A stretch of 64,000 nucleotides of DNA, taken from assembly GCF_011089895.1 (NCBI RefSeq), contig NZ_JAANAT010000001.1:1922001-1986000 (forward strand), given 5' to 3'. Shown here piece after piece: positions 19,502 to 27,824 of this stretch. The DNA is from Mucilaginibacter inviolabilis. Lineage in GTDB: Bacteria > Bacteroidota > Bacteroidia > Sphingobacteriales > Sphingobacteriaceae. The position numbers and the translations under genes are program-made. Each line of letters opens with the position of its first letter. Within the stretch, counting starts at the first letter, position 1. The notes below the pieces were generated by a model, which made no database searches, was not told the DNA's origin, and saw nothing but the letters and a program-made list of their open reading frames with translations.

Positions 19502-20092
19502 ATGGAATTTGCACTACTGTTCAATAATTTTAATAAGTATGCCCATGTTTCTGAAGAAGAGCAAGCCCTCATTGAAGAAACACTAATCAAACGCTTTGTA
19601 AAAAAAAGGCGCAATCTTTTGAACCAGGGCGATGTAAGCCGATACCTGTATTTTGTAAACAAAGGCGTGCTACGATCATACACGATTGATAAACAAGGCA
19701 CAGAGCATGTGGTGCAATTTGCCCTGGAAGGTTACTGGATAGCTGATTTATGCAGCTTTGTAACCCAAACACCCGGCGATATCAATATTGATGCCATTGA
19801 GGATACCGAAGTACTAATGCTACCTCATCATGAACTGGAAATACTGTATGAGAAGATCCCTGGTCTCGAAAAATTCTTCAGGCAACTTTACCAGCGGGCC
19901 TATGTAGCTTTACAAAAGCGGTATAACTCATCGCAAAGCATCATAGCCGAAGAACGTTACCTCGAATTAATGCTGCAACAGCCCGATATTGCCATGCGTA
20001 TACCGCTTATATATATTGCCTCGTACCTCGGTATTACAGCCGAAAGCCTGAGCCGCATCAGGAAAAAGATCGCTTCACCAAAACCAGGTTGA
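19502..20092 (+). CDS. Crp/Fnr family transcriptional regulator
   Basis: 196 residues. The N-terminal two-thirds form the cyclic-nucleotide-binding beta roll (KKRRNLLNQGDVSRYLYFVNKG, then VQFALEGYWIADL), followed by the long dimer helix (LEKFFRQLYQRAYVALQKR) and a short helix-turn-helix (IPLIYIASYLGITAESLSRIRKK). The Arg that contacts cAMP in E. coli Crp is not visible, as in most Bacteroidota members, so the ligand is unknown. It is the last gene of the dioxygenase-esterase cluster and is convergent with the DUF1080 gene. Confidence 0.92.
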   Translation: MEFALLFNNFNKYAHVSEEEQALIEETLIKRFVKKRRNLLNQGDVSRYLYFVNKGVLRSYTIDKQGTEHVVQFALEGYWIADLCSFVTQTPGDINIDAIEDTEVLMLPHHELEILYEKIPGLEKFFRQLYQRAYVALQKRYNSSQSIIAEERYLELMLQQPDIAMRIPLIYIASYLGITAESLSRIRKKIASPKPG

Positions 20093-20132
20093 TTCGACAT
20101 TGGTAATGCTAGCCCGGTTAAAAATTATATGA

Positions 20133-20858
20133 TCATAATTCTCTTATTTTTATATTTCTAAATGAAATACCAGTAGCCCAATCTTGTAATGCGATATGCC
20201 CGCTAATATGCTTTCCAAACTCCGGGAAGCCCTTAAAATGAGAGTTCGCTACTTTGTCTGCCCACTTTTTGGAGGTAAAATCTTCCTCAGCGGTCAATAC
20301 ACCATTTAAATAGAACTGTACCTTTCCGTTTTTTTGCTTGATTTCAGAATGATTCCATGCATCAGAGGGTTTACTTTTTACTTTGTTTTTTTGCGGAGCA
20401 AACCCATATAAACAGCCTGAACGGGATTGCGGTTTGGCAAAGTCGGGATTGGCATCATCCAGCAATTGGTATTCTGGCCCCGATGCCCAGGCGGTAGGAA
20501 TTTCTTTCTTTTCCAAAACATTGATAAAAACACCGCTATTTCCACCTTTAGGTAGCTTCCATTCGAATTTCAGATCGAAATTTTTGTATTCCTGGTCAGT
20601 AATCAGGTCCCCTACTCCGGCCTTGTCCAACGGATCACAGAATAATTGGCCGTCCTTCGCTTTCCATCTGGTAAACGGCGCCTGGCTATTATACTGATGC
20701 CAGCCAGTAACTGACCGTCCGTCAAATAGGAGTTTCCAGCCTTGGGCTCGCTCTTTAGCGGAAAGCTTGTTGCTCTGATCTGTAGTATAGGCATAGCAGT
20801 TAAAAATGACTACTGATATGGCCAGCATCGAGAAAAATTTGATCGTGTTTCTTTTCAT
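20133..20858 (-). CDS. DUF1080 (3-keto-disaccharide hydrolase-like) secreted protein
   Basis: 241 residues with a signal peptide (FSMLAISVVIFNCYAYT). The family hallmarks are GWKLLFDGRSVTGWHQY, WKAKDGQLFCDP, LITDQEYKNFDLKFEWKLP and GNSGVFINV, followed by the HSEIKQKNGKVQFYLNG region and a C terminus with HIALQDWATGISFRNIKI. The fold is a concanavalin-like jelly roll. Members act on modified disaccharides or bind glycans in the periplasm. The usual ending HxxGxxVxFRNIxI is recognisable though HIALQDWATG replaces the common IGLQDHG. Monocistronic and divergent from the AraC gene. Confidence 0.9.
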   Translation of the reverse strand: MKRNTIKFFSMLAISVVIFNCYAYTTDQSNKLSAKERAQGWKLLFDGRSVTGWHQYNSQAPFTRWKAKDGQLFCDPLDKAGVGDLITDQEYKNFDLKFEWKLPKGGNSGVFINVLEKKEIPTAWASGPEYQLLDDANPDFAKPQSRSGCLYGFAPQKNKVKSKPSDAWNHSEIKQKNGKVQFYLNGVLTAEEDFTSKKWADKVANSHFKGFPEFGKHISGHIALQDWATGISFRNIKIREL

Positions 20859-21008
20859 AATTTCAGGTTGTTAATTGTTAGTATTTGTGCATTAAGATGA
20901 ATTTCACATCAATTGGTCTTAAGTTAATCTTAGAATGGTTTGAAATGGTAAGCAAAAGTATAGGTAATGAAAACTCTTCTCTTGTCTTATAATTGAAAAT
21001 ACTTGTCA

Positions 21009-21016
21009 TATATTTG
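21009..21016 (+). promoter_or_regulatory. Putative -7 box (TATATTTG) of the AraC gene
   Basis: Matches TAnnTTTG and lies 18 bases before the ATG at 21035; no well-spaced -33 TTG is seen. Confidence 0.4.
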
Positions 21017-21034
21017 GAAAACTGATAAGTTTTA

Positions 21035-21922
21035 ATGAAGAATACAGGTCGAAAAATCAAATATTGCCCACCATCGAACCAAGAAAAACGATCTTTCCGG
21101 GTTGACCATGTTAGAATTCCACCAAACGAGCAAATAACTTTTCACCAACATGATGCTCTTGAAATATCTTATATAATAGTTGGGTCGGGCACAAGGGTAA
21201 TCGGCAATACCATGGAGCCATTCTCCCAGGGTGAAATCGTGTTCATCCCATCCAATGTGCCGCATTGTTGGTCATTTGACGATTTTGATACTTCATCTGA
21301 CGGAACCATTGAAAATATCTCGATATTCTTTTCGCCTCGTTTACTTGAAAATGCTTACGCTGGCTTTCCAGAATTATATGAATGCGCGTCGAAAATGGAA
21401 CAATTGGAAAACGCGGTTGTGTTTGGTGGTGGTACTTTAGTAAATCTGCAGTCCATAATGAAGGCAATGGTGTCTGAAACAGAAGTGGAACAGTTAGGAA
21501 GTCTTTTTAGAATGTTCGCAGCGATATCTTCTGCAGAACAAATGAATGTTGTTGGCAGCCGGATAACAGAAGATCGCAACAATAAAAGAATGCAGCGAGC
21601 CTACTACTACGTGATCAATAACTTTCAAACAGATATTTCGTTGGACGATGCGGCGAAATATGTCGGAATGGACAAGTCGTCCTTTTGCACTTTCTTTAAA
21701 AAAATGACAGGAAAATCCTTTTTTACATTTCTTACAGAGTATCGTCTTGAATCATCTGTACAGATGCTACAAAAGACCAATTTTTCCGTAGCCGAAATTT
21801 GCAATGCATCAGGTTTCAACGATGTACCTCATTTTAACAGGGTATTTAAAAAGGTGAAGCAAATAACCCCAACGGCCTTTAGAAAAAATATTTTAGCCAG
21901 ATCTTTAAAAAGTAATAAATAA
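21035..21922 (+). CDS. AraC family transcriptional regulator with cupin sensor domain
   Basis: 295 residues. The N-terminal half is a cupin-like sensor (ITFHQHDALEISYIIVGSGT, then GEIVFIPSNVPHCW), and the C-terminal 100 residues carry two helix-turn-helix motifs (SLDDAAKYVGMDKSSFCTFF; SVAEICNASGFNDVPHFNRV) with the family ending TPTAFRK. Such proteins sense small metabolites and activate nearby genes. The stop codon lies inside the left arm of a 50-base palindrome that precedes the tetR gene, so 3'-end formation here and tetR control are physically linked. Confidence 0.93.
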   Translation: MKNTGRKIKYCPPSNQEKRSFRVDHVRIPPNEQITFHQHDALEISYIIVGSGTRVIGNTMEPFSQGEIVFIPSNVPHCWSFDDFDTSSDGTIENISIFFSPRLLENAYAGFPELYECASKMEQLENAVVFGGGTLVNLQSIMKAMVSETEVEQLGSLFRMFAAISSAEQMNVVGSRITEDRNNKRMQRAYYYVINNFQTDISLDDAAKYVGMDKSSFCTFFKKMTGKSFFTFLTEYRLESSVQMLQKTNFSVAEICNASGFNDVPHFNRVFKKVKQITPTAFRKNILARSLKSNK

Positions 21923-21957
21923 AACATTCCTATAAGAATGTTTTATTTATTACTTTT
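21908..21957. promoter_or_regulatory. Palindrome upstream of tetR: probable operator and araC terminator
   Basis: A perfect inverted repeat with 22-base arms and a six-base centre (CTATAA). The inner core is ATAAAACATTC and GAATGTTTTAT. It ends five bases before the tetR ATG at 21963. The same core with the same six-base spacing recurs at 22570-22605 on the other side of tetR. Position and symmetry suggest a TetR-type operator; as RNA it can also fold as the araC terminator. Confidence 0.7.
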
Positions 21958-21962
21958 ACCAC

Positions 21963-22562
21963 ATGGAACAACAGTTAAAGTCGGAATTAACTCAGCAAGT
22001 TATCCTGGATAAGGCATTCGACATCTTTTATAAAAATGGTTTCGAATCAACAACTGTTGCTATGGTTATGGAAGCCACTAAACTATCAAAAGGCGCATTT
22101 TATCATCATTTTACCAATAAAAAAGAATTGGTGCTTGCCGTTATCGCCCAAAAAGTAAAAAAAAGGATATATGATAGTATGATCCTCCCGCTTTATACAG
22201 ACGGCGATGTTCCGGAGGTCTTAAAACATGTATTTTCGAACAGGATAAGATCTTTTAGCGAGGCAGAAAAACGTTCCGGATGCCCGGCAAATAATCTTAT
22301 CAATGAAATCGGTGATACTGAGCCGGCTTATCAAATTGCCTTGCGAAAAATTATAGACGAATGGAAAGCTGCCCTGGTTGCATTATTAGAGAAAGGTAAG
22401 CGATCTGGAAATATTAAAAACAACATTAATAGCGATGCCGTGGCTATTTATCTGATTGGTGCTTTTGAAGGCGTCAGAGGTCTCAGAAAATTGTATCATA
22501 ATGATGAGATTTTTGAAGATTATTTAAGCGCCGTTAATACTTACATCACTCAGCTAAGTTAA
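21963..22562 (+). CDS. TetR/AcrR family transcriptional regulator
   Basis: 199 residues. The N-terminal helix-turn-helix is typical (ILDKAFDIFYKNGFESTTVAMVMEA, then LSKGAFYHHFTNKKELVLAVI), followed by a helical ligand-binding domain with the AcrR-C-like pattern CPANNLINEIGD and EGVRGLRKLYHND. It is bracketed by two palindromes sharing the core ATAAAACATTC-N6-GAATGTTTTAT, so it probably represses itself and the downstream OsmC gene. The TetR_C-type with conserved GCPxxNL is often linked to thiol or electrophile responses; that link is inference. Confidence 0.93.
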   Translation: MEQQLKSELTQQVILDKAFDIFYKNGFESTTVAMVMEATKLSKGAFYHHFTNKKELVLAVIAQKVKKRIYDSMILPLYTDGDVPEVLKHVFSNRIRSFSEAEKRSGCPANNLINEIGDTEPAYQIALRKIIDEWKAALVALLEKGKRSGNIKNNINSDAVAIYLIGAFEGVRGLRKLYHNDEIFEDYLSAVNTYITQLS

Positions 22563-22569
22563 TTTTTTT

Positions 22570-22605
22570 TATCATAAAACATTCTATAAAGAATGTTTTA
22601 TGATA
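22570..22605. promoter_or_regulatory. Second copy of the TetR palindrome, upstream of the OsmC gene
   Basis: Perfect inverted repeat with 15-base arms and centre TATAAA. Its inner 11 bases of each arm are identical to those of the palindrome at 21908-21957. It starts eight bases after the tetR stop and ends 26 bases before the OsmC start. Confidence 0.7.
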
Positions 22606-22631
22606 CTCTCCCATTTGCCACAGAAAATTGA

Positions 22632-23048
22632 ATGAATACGATGAAAACAATGAACATTAAACTAATGCAAAAATCTGCTACGGCAGTACAACTGACTCAG
22701 GAAGCGTATTCGGTTATTGTTGACAGGCCCATTGAAAACGGCGGTGGCGGTCAGGGAATTATTGGCGGAAAATACCTGCTAATTGGGATAGGAGGATGTT
22801 TTTGCAGCACACTGCTGGCCGCCGCACAATCAAGAAATATACGTATTGACGAATTAACGGTAGAAGTAACAGCGAATCTTTCAGCTGAGGCCCCTCTCCG
22901 ATTTACAGATATCCAGATAACTGTAGATTATTTGCAGAATGCAGATTACCAACATATTAAAAAACTGATAGCCATAGCCGAAAAGGGATGCACGGTGATC
23001 AATACTATTAAAACAGGTGTAAATTTCAAGGCAGGACTTAAAGCATAA
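22632..23048 (+). CDS. OsmC family (peroxide-reductase-like) protein
   Basis: 138 residues. The OsmC fold is indicated by NGGGGQGIIGGKYLLIGIGGCFCSTLLAAAQSRN around the first conserved Cys, the segment LTVEVTANLSAEAPLRFTDI, and the second Cys in AEKGCTVINTIKTG. Two Cys at these positions are the peroxidatic and resolving residues of OsmC/Ohr proteins, which reduce organic peroxides. The first of three clustered ATGs is chosen arbitrarily; 22641 or 22650 are also possible. It follows the tetR palindrome and precedes the racemase by five bases, so it is probably TetR-controlled. Confidence 0.87.
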   Translation: MNTMKTMNIKLMQKSATAVQLTQEAYSVIVDRPIENGGGGQGIIGGKYLLIGIGGCFCSTLLAAAQSRNIRIDELTVEVTANLSAEAPLRFTDIQITVDYLQNADYQHIKKLIAIAEKGCTVINTIKTGVNFKAGLKA

Positions 23049-23053
23049 TTATC

Positions 23054-23746
23054 ATGAAAATTTTAGGGTTAATTGGTGGAATGAGTTACGTATCCACTTT
23101 AGATTATTACAGAATGATCAATCAAGGTGTTAATGAACAACTTGGCGGTTCAAATTTTGCGGAATGTATTATTCATTCCTTCAATTTTGTCAGTATGATC
23201 AGGCATTTTGAAGAACGGCAATGGGATGTTGTACTCCATAAAGTTGCCAATGTTGCACGCAGCTTAAAGGCAAGTGGAGCAGAAGCAATTCTTATTTGTG
23301 CAAATACACCTCATGTTATTGCCGATCAGCTGCAGGAAACAATCCAGCTGCCGGTTATCCACATAGCCCGGGAAACCGCAATGGAAATCAAAGCAAACGG
23401 CCTGAATAAGGTTGGTTTATTAGGAACAAAGCCCACCATGGATCTGCCATTCTTTAAAGATATCTTAAACAATGACAACATTGAAGTAATCGTTCCGGAA
23501 CCTGATGAACGTGAGTACATCCATCAATCTGTATTTGGCGAATTAGGCAAAGGAATTTTCACAGAACAGGCTAAAAGCAAATATTTAGAAATTATTGAGC
23601 GCCTTATAGAAAATGGCGCACAAGGCATTATACTCGGCTGCACAGAAATCCCATTACTCATTAATAATAAAGATGTTGCTTTACCCCTGTTTAATACAAC
23701 ACAGATACATGCAAGGGCTGGGGTGAAGTTTGCTTTGAGTTTATAA
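23054..23746 (+). CDS. Aspartate/glutamate racemase family protein (YgeA-like)
   Basis: 230 residues, the size of the family. It begins with GLIGGMSYVSTLDYYRMINQ and has the two catalytic Cys motifs, ILICANTPHVIAD (near residue 80) and IILGCTEIPLLI (near residue 195). The enzymes racemise Asp, Glu or related amino acids without cofactor. It overlaps no other gene but starts five bases after the OsmC stop, so the two are an operon, presumably under the TetR palindrome. Confidence 0.92.
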   Translation: MKILGLIGGMSYVSTLDYYRMINQGVNEQLGGSNFAECIIHSFNFVSMIRHFEERQWDVVLHKVANVARSLKASGAEAILICANTPHVIADQLQETIQLPVIHIARETAMEIKANGLNKVGLLGTKPTMDLPFFKDILNNDNIEVIVPEPDEREYIHQSVFGELGKGIFTEQAKSKYLEIIERLIENGAQGIILGCTEIPLLINNKDVALPLFNTTQIHARAGVKFALSL

Positions 23747-23927
23747 ATATAGTCAACGTTTTTACTTTAGTTGACGAGCACCTGCTAACTGATTTCACGA
23801 ACCCATATCAACCATTGACGGCCGATAACTACCTCTTCGTCTAAATTTCTAATATTATACTTTAACTACCTCTACTTTAGCAGTTCAGAACTTTGCTCTA
23901 AAAAAATAACCTCTAAAAATCAATCTT

Positions 23928-24257
23928 ATGGTAACGATTACGAAAGAACAAAAGTCAATAACCCTTGTCAATGTGTTTACTGTAGCGCCTGAAAGACAAG
24001 AAGAACTCGCTGCCTTCCTGATTCAGAATACTGATGAATTTATTTCCAAATGCCTAGGTTTTATTTCGGCAAGTGTTCTTAAGAGCATTGATGGAAAAGG
24101 TGTGGTAGTTTATGCACAATATGAAAGCCTGGAAGCATTTCAAAACATGATCAAAACCGAAGGTGGTTTAAAATTGGTAGAAGAAGGAACGAAAATAGCA
24201 GAATCTGCCCAGCGTAATTTATGCTATGTTTATGACACCAGGGATCTTCAATTGTAG
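23928..24257 (+). CDS. Antibiotic biosynthesis monooxygenase (ABM) domain protein
   Basis: 109 residues forming a single dimeric ferredoxin-like ABM domain: TLVNVFTVAPERQEELAAFL, FISASVLKSIDGKGVVVYAQYESLEAF and the C-terminal helix AESAQRNLCYVYD. Such proteins are small heme-independent oxygenases or scavengers of reactive quinones. It sits between the racemase and a flavin-dependent oxidoreductase, in line with an oxidative or electrophile stress theme in the cluster. Confidence 0.85.
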   Translation: MVTITKEQKSITLVNVFTVAPERQEELAAFLIQNTDEFISKCLGFISASVLKSIDGKGVVVYAQYESLEAFQNMIKTEGGLKLVEEGTKIAESAQRNLCYVYDTRDLQL

Positions 24258-24332
24258 CGTTAGTAAGTTGTACTTTGGGCTGGTTTAAGAAGATTTCGAC
24301 AAAAAGGTGATTATCTGGCATTGCAGGATGAT

Positions 24333-24340
24333 TATCTTTG
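24333..24340 (+). promoter_or_regulatory. -7 box (TATCTTTG) upstream of the LLM oxidoreductase
   Basis: Matches TAnnTTTG and ends six bases before the ATG at 24347, so the mRNA would have almost no leader. It contains the TTG at 24338, which argues against TTG as a start codon. Confidence 0.45.
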
Positions 24341-24346
24341 ATTGTT

Positions 24347-25369
24347 ATGAAAAAAATTGGATTTCTATCATTCGGACACTGGTCTAACCACCCATCTTAT
24401 AAAACCCGTACAGCGGGAGACACTTTACTTCAGTCTATTGATCTGGCTGTTGCGGCTGAAGAACTGGGCTTAGATGGCGCCTATTTCCGCGTTCATCACT
24501 TCGCGCGCCAATTAGCATCACCATTTCCTTTACTTTCAGCTATCGGTGCAAAAACAAACAAAATAGAAATCGGTACCGGCGTTATCGATATGCGATATGA
24601 AAACCCTATGTACATGGTGGAGGATGCCGGCGCTGCGGATCTCATCTCCGGAGGGCGTTTACAATTAGGAATCAGCAGAGGTTCACCGGAGCAAGTGATC
24701 GACGGTTGGCGTTATTTCGGATATGAGCCTGTTGAAGGAGAAATCGATGCGGATATGGGACGAAGGAAAGCTTTGGAATTTTTAGACAAACTAAAAGGCA
24801 CTGGCTTTGCCCAACCCAACCCGAACCCCATGTTTCCGAATCCACCGGGTTTGTTACGCTTAGAGCCGCATTCGGATGGGCTGCGGGAACGCATCTGGTG
24901 GGGAGCTGCCTCTAATGCAACCGCAGTATGGGCCGCCGAGAACGGCATGCATCTGCAAAGTTCGACTTTAAAGTTTGACGAAACCGGCAAGCCTTTCCAT
25001 ATCCAACAGGCAGAACAAATCAGGCTATATAAAGAAGCCTGGAAAAAAGCAGGACATCAGCGGGAACCGAGAGTTTCGGTGAGCCGGTCTATATTTGCTT
25101 TGGTAACAGACCAGGACAGGTATTATTTCGGACAGCAAGGAAAGGCATCCGACAGTTTCGGTTATATTGAAAGCGATAAACGGGCCATCTTCGGGAAAAG
25201 CTATGCTGCCGAACCAGAACAACTCATCAGGGAACTGGCATTGGACGAAGCCATCCAGGAAGCGGACACACTGCTCCTGACCATCCCCAATACACTGGGT
25301 GTTGATTACAATGTACATGTGCTATCAGCCATTTTAGAACATATTGCGCCTGCATTGGGTTGGCGATAG
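24347..25369 (+). CDS. LLM class (luciferase-like) flavin-dependent oxidoreductase
   Basis: 340 residues from MKKIGFLSFGHWSNH. Bacterial-luciferase-like TIM barrel: AVAAEELGLDGAYFRVHHF, then IEIGTGVIDMRYENPMYMVEDAG and GRLQLGISRGSPEQ (phosphate and flavin contacts), and WWGAASNATAVWAAENGM. Members oxidise or cleave substrates with FMNH2 or F420. A preceding in-frame TTG lies inside a promoter-like box and is rejected. It forms a transcription unit of its own or follows the ABM gene with an 89-base gap; a hairpin follows. Confidence 0.92.
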   Translation: MKKIGFLSFGHWSNHPSYKTRTAGDTLLQSIDLAVAAEELGLDGAYFRVHHFARQLASPFPLLSAIGAKTNKIEIGTGVIDMRYENPMYMVEDAGAADLISGGRLQLGISRGSPEQVIDGWRYFGYEPVEGEIDADMGRRKALEFLDKLKGTGFAQPNPNPMFPNPPGLLRLEPHSDGLRERIWWGAASNATAVWAAENGMHLQSSTLKFDETGKPFHIQQAEQIRLYKEAWKKAGHQREPRVSVSRSIFALVTDQDRYYFGQQGKASDSFGYIESDKRAIFGKSYAAEPEQLIRELALDEAIQEADTLLLTIPNTLGVDYNVHVLSAILEHIAPALGWR

Positions 25370-25401
25370 CTCATTAACAAAACACACAATTATGTATAGT
25401 T

Positions 25402-25470
25402 AAAGTAATCGTACGCTGCTTGTGTCACAACAGAAACAAGTGCACTACAGCGTACGATTTGATTACTTTT
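25402..25470. terminator. Long hairpin after the LLM gene
   Basis: AAAGTAAT.CGTACGCTG pairs with CAGCGTACG.ATTACTTT (bulge of a few bases) around a 29-base loop, and the right arm ends in TTTT. It would terminate the LLM transcript and shield the remnant region behind it. Confidence 0.6.
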
Positions 25471-25496
25471 CATACGATAAAAACATCCGGATTGCA

Positions 25497-25712
25497 TTAT
25501 ACATTTCCACCCATTAATGGATCGGTTTTAGTAATTTTCCCATTTTCAACACGGCCTGCAAAACGATGCTCAAAAAATTCGTGCTTATTTAGTTTCACGC
25601 TGAAATCGCACCAATTATGGCTTTCTGACAGGGTTAAAACAATGCTTACCTTTCTACCAGGTGCAACTATTCTGGTAATACCACTGGTTTTGCAATTATT
25701 TTTTAATCGATT
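25497..25712 (-). pseudogene. Remnant of phospholipase C C-terminal domain
   Basis: The minus strand encodes about 70 residues without a start: NCKTSGITRIVAPGRKVSIV, then SESHNWCDFSVKLNKHEFFE and HRFAGRVENGKITKTDPLMG. This pattern (SHNWYDFSV, FAGRVE.G...DP.MG) is the C-terminal domain of non-haemolytic phospholipase C/acid phosphatase-type enzymes as recalled from the family. Stops in frame immediately upstream and the missing catalytic part show it is a fragment. The plus-strand ORF over the same bases is its shadow. Confidence 0.6.
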
Positions 25713-26028
25713 TTAACAATCACTTGCAGGAAGGTTTAAAAATCAAAGGTCAAATAGTAATTACAAAAAAATAGCTCGGTACAGTCAAAAAACAGCCTGG
25801 TCACGTATTTGTTGGCGCTGATCTTGTGAAGAGGTATCCTGTCAATTGGGTTGATCGATATTTCCCGACTGTTCATCGGGAAAATCATCCTCTTGACATG
25901 AAAATGTTACAGTAAACCTATGCTGTAGTACATTTGAGCCATGAAACTTCTATATAACAAAAAGATACAGCTGTAGGATATAACTCCTTCCAGGATTATA
26001 CAGGATTATACAGGATTACAAAAAACGT

Positions 26029-26297
26029 TATGGTGTTGATGGCGGCTTAAGCCATTCCTTTGCCGATAAAAAGCAAATATTAAACTGGCCCTTGATGATA
26101 TCTTTTATACGCGCCGTCTTATCTTTACTAGCAACGTAGTAGGAAACGATCTTCTTGTCCGTCAATATAGGGACACACACATTGGACGCCTAACCTTTAC
26201 CTATAACTTTGGGAACAGTAAGATAAAATCGCGTCAACACCAAAGTGGTGCAGATGATGAAAACGACAGAGCTAAGAAAGGTAATTTAAGTTTGTAA
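26029..26297 (+). pseudogene. Remnant of an outer membrane beta-barrel (TonB receptor-like) C terminus
   Basis: In one frame GVDGGLSHSFADKK, then after a shift near 26075 the second frame gives LALDDIFYTRRLIFTSNVVG, DTHIGRLTFTYNFGNSKIKS and a tail with DDENDRAKKGN. The strand pattern and the ALDDIF...RLTFTYNFG ending are those of Bacteroidota outer-membrane barrel family proteins of about 800 residues, so more than 85 percent of the gene is gone. A 10-base unit is repeated nearly three times just upstream (25991-26020). Confidence 0.6.
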
Positions 26298-26589
26298 TTA
26301 AAGGCTAAAAGCATAAAGGGTGAAAGGTTTTAAAATCTTTTGCCCTTTTAATTATTAACTGGTATATAATATCTCCCACACTCTGTTTGGCTCCTTTATG
26401 AGCAATAAGCACTCCTGATTTTTTCATAACAACGTACTGTTTCGGACTATTAATTTACCCAAACCCGTTATTTTACTCCATCATGAACACATAATTTTGA
26501 AACGTCTTAACCTACCATCATGAATGCACTGCATACATGATAAGTCTGAAATGAAAAAACAATTTTAATTTTATTAATAATACCCCGAA

Positions 26590-27777
26590 ATGAAAGTAAC
26601 ATCTACAACACTCAAAACGAGAAATTTTATTGTCCTTTATTTAATAGTCATATTGCTGGCTGCTTGTAGTAAAAACAATATTGGTCAGGATAATCCGCAG
26701 CCCACCAATTCAACCGATCAAAACGCCCTTACTGCGCCCACTACATTGAATTTACAATTGGGCTATGTAAATGGCCGCACTTTCCCGACCCGACTTGCAT
26801 TACCTATAACTAAAATCGGCAACCAGGATATTAATATAAAAACAGTATTTGATACCGGCAGTGAAGGGCTCATTCTTAAGGCCGAACATGTCATCTCGCC
26901 AAGCCTGATCACTGCAGATGGTATAAACCTGAATGGGCAAAATCAAAGGGATATTAATGGCATTACCGTTACTTCGGCTAAAACTACAGCCTCTTATGGA
27001 ACCGGCGTTAATATTAGAACGTTTTATGGACAAATTGCCTATGCCAGCATTACTATTGGTGATGCAAATGGTCATGTGGTTACAAAATCAATGCCTTTCT
27101 TATTAATCTATAAAGGAATTAGTAAGCCTTCTGGTAATCCCACCTCGATAGATCCCGATCTTGATGGGATATGCGGAGTAGCATCACCTAAAAGCTTACC
27201 AACGCAGGATACGTCACAAAGCAACAGACGTAGCCCGTTCGCTTATATTAATTATAGTAATAGTGTTATACCGGGCTTTAAACTACAAGCATATGAACCT
27301 TTTTTTAACGGTACTATCCCAGGACAAGCAACTGCGGGTAACCTCCAGTTAACCAATGCTCCTATACTCCAGGTAGGACTAACCGCCAACACTGAACAGG
27401 GCTTTACTTTACAACAAAAACCCGTTTTGAATAACGGTCAAAGCGTTTCGGCCTATGTTAATGGTAAATTTACAATTGGTAGTAATAGCTTTGATGCCGA
27501 AATTTTATTTGATACGGGTACTCCTCACGGTGTTAATATTTCCTTTCCTGAAAGTTTAGGCCTAAGCCAGTCTCAGGTGTTAAATGATCAAACCAAGGTT
27601 AGTTTCACTTCAGATGAGGGATACCATTATAATTACCTGGCAGATCAAACATCATGGAGAACACAAATAAATCCGGCTGTTAAGATAGGAAGGTCAATAG
27701 TTGGGTTACAATTTTTTGCTAACAACTCATTTTTAATTGATTTTAACAATCATTTTATTGGTTTAAAGCCTCTTTAA
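26590..27777 (+). CDS. Pepsin-like aspartic protease-fold lipoprotein
   Basis: 395 residues with a lipobox (ILLAAC, Cys 26). Two aspartic-protease signatures are present: TVFDTGSEGLIL (Asp 88) and EILFDTGTPHGV (Asp 308), one in each half as in bilobed pepsins. Between them lie ASYGTGVNI (Tyr 136), comparable to the pepsin flap Tyr-Gly-Thr-Gly, and DLDGICGVASP (192-199), comparable to pepsin DGILGLAYP, in the same order and rough spacing. The C-terminal half has further strands ending IDFNNHFIGLKPL. Known A1 proteases are rare in bacteria. Activity and substrate are unknown; catalysis is inferred only from the paired DTG motifs. Monocistronic, followed by a perfect hairpin. Confidence 0.7.
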   Translation: MKVTSTTLKTRNFIVLYLIVILLAACSKNNIGQDNPQPTNSTDQNALTAPTTLNLQLGYVNGRTFPTRLALPITKIGNQDINIKTVFDTGSEGLILKAEHVISPSLITADGINLNGQNQRDINGITVTSAKTTASYGTGVNIRTFYGQIAYASITIGDANGHVVTKSMPFLLIYKGISKPSGNPTSIDPDLDGICGVASPKSLPTQDTSQSNRRSPFAYINYSNSVIPGFKLQAYEPFFNGTIPGQATAGNLQLTNAPILQVGLTANTEQGFTLQQKPVLNNGQSVSAYVNGKFTIGSNSFDAEILFDTGTPHGVNISFPESLGLSQSQVLNDQTKVSFTSDEGYHYNYLADQTSWRTQINPAVKIGRSIVGLQFFANNSFLIDFNNHFIGLKPL

Positions 27778-27824
27778 GATTTAAATCCATTCAGCAACTT
27801 CAATCTAATAAAAACATATCCAAA

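Larger units (their letters stand above)
25370..26589. other. Gene graveyard between the LLM gene and the pepsin-like lipoprotein
   Basis: About 1.2 kb without an intact gene. It holds a hairpin, the phospholipase C remnant, the barrel remnant and a short tandem repeat (AGGATTATAC, nearly three copies at 25992-26020). The hairpin-like TTTCCCGACTGTTCATCGGGAA at about 25861 is small. No insertion sequence ends were recognised. Confidence 0.6.

Noticed and set aside
24338..24346. TTG start of the LLM oxidoreductase
   Set aside because: It is part of the TATCTTTG -7 box; MKKIGFLSFGHW at 24347 matches the family start.
25420..25716. 98-codon plus-strand frame
   Set aside because: It is antisense to the phospholipase C remnant, which has clear family motifs on the minus strand.
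25992..26020. AGGATTATAC tandem repeat as CRISPR or iteron
   Set aside because: Only three adjacent 10-base units without spacers or replication genes.
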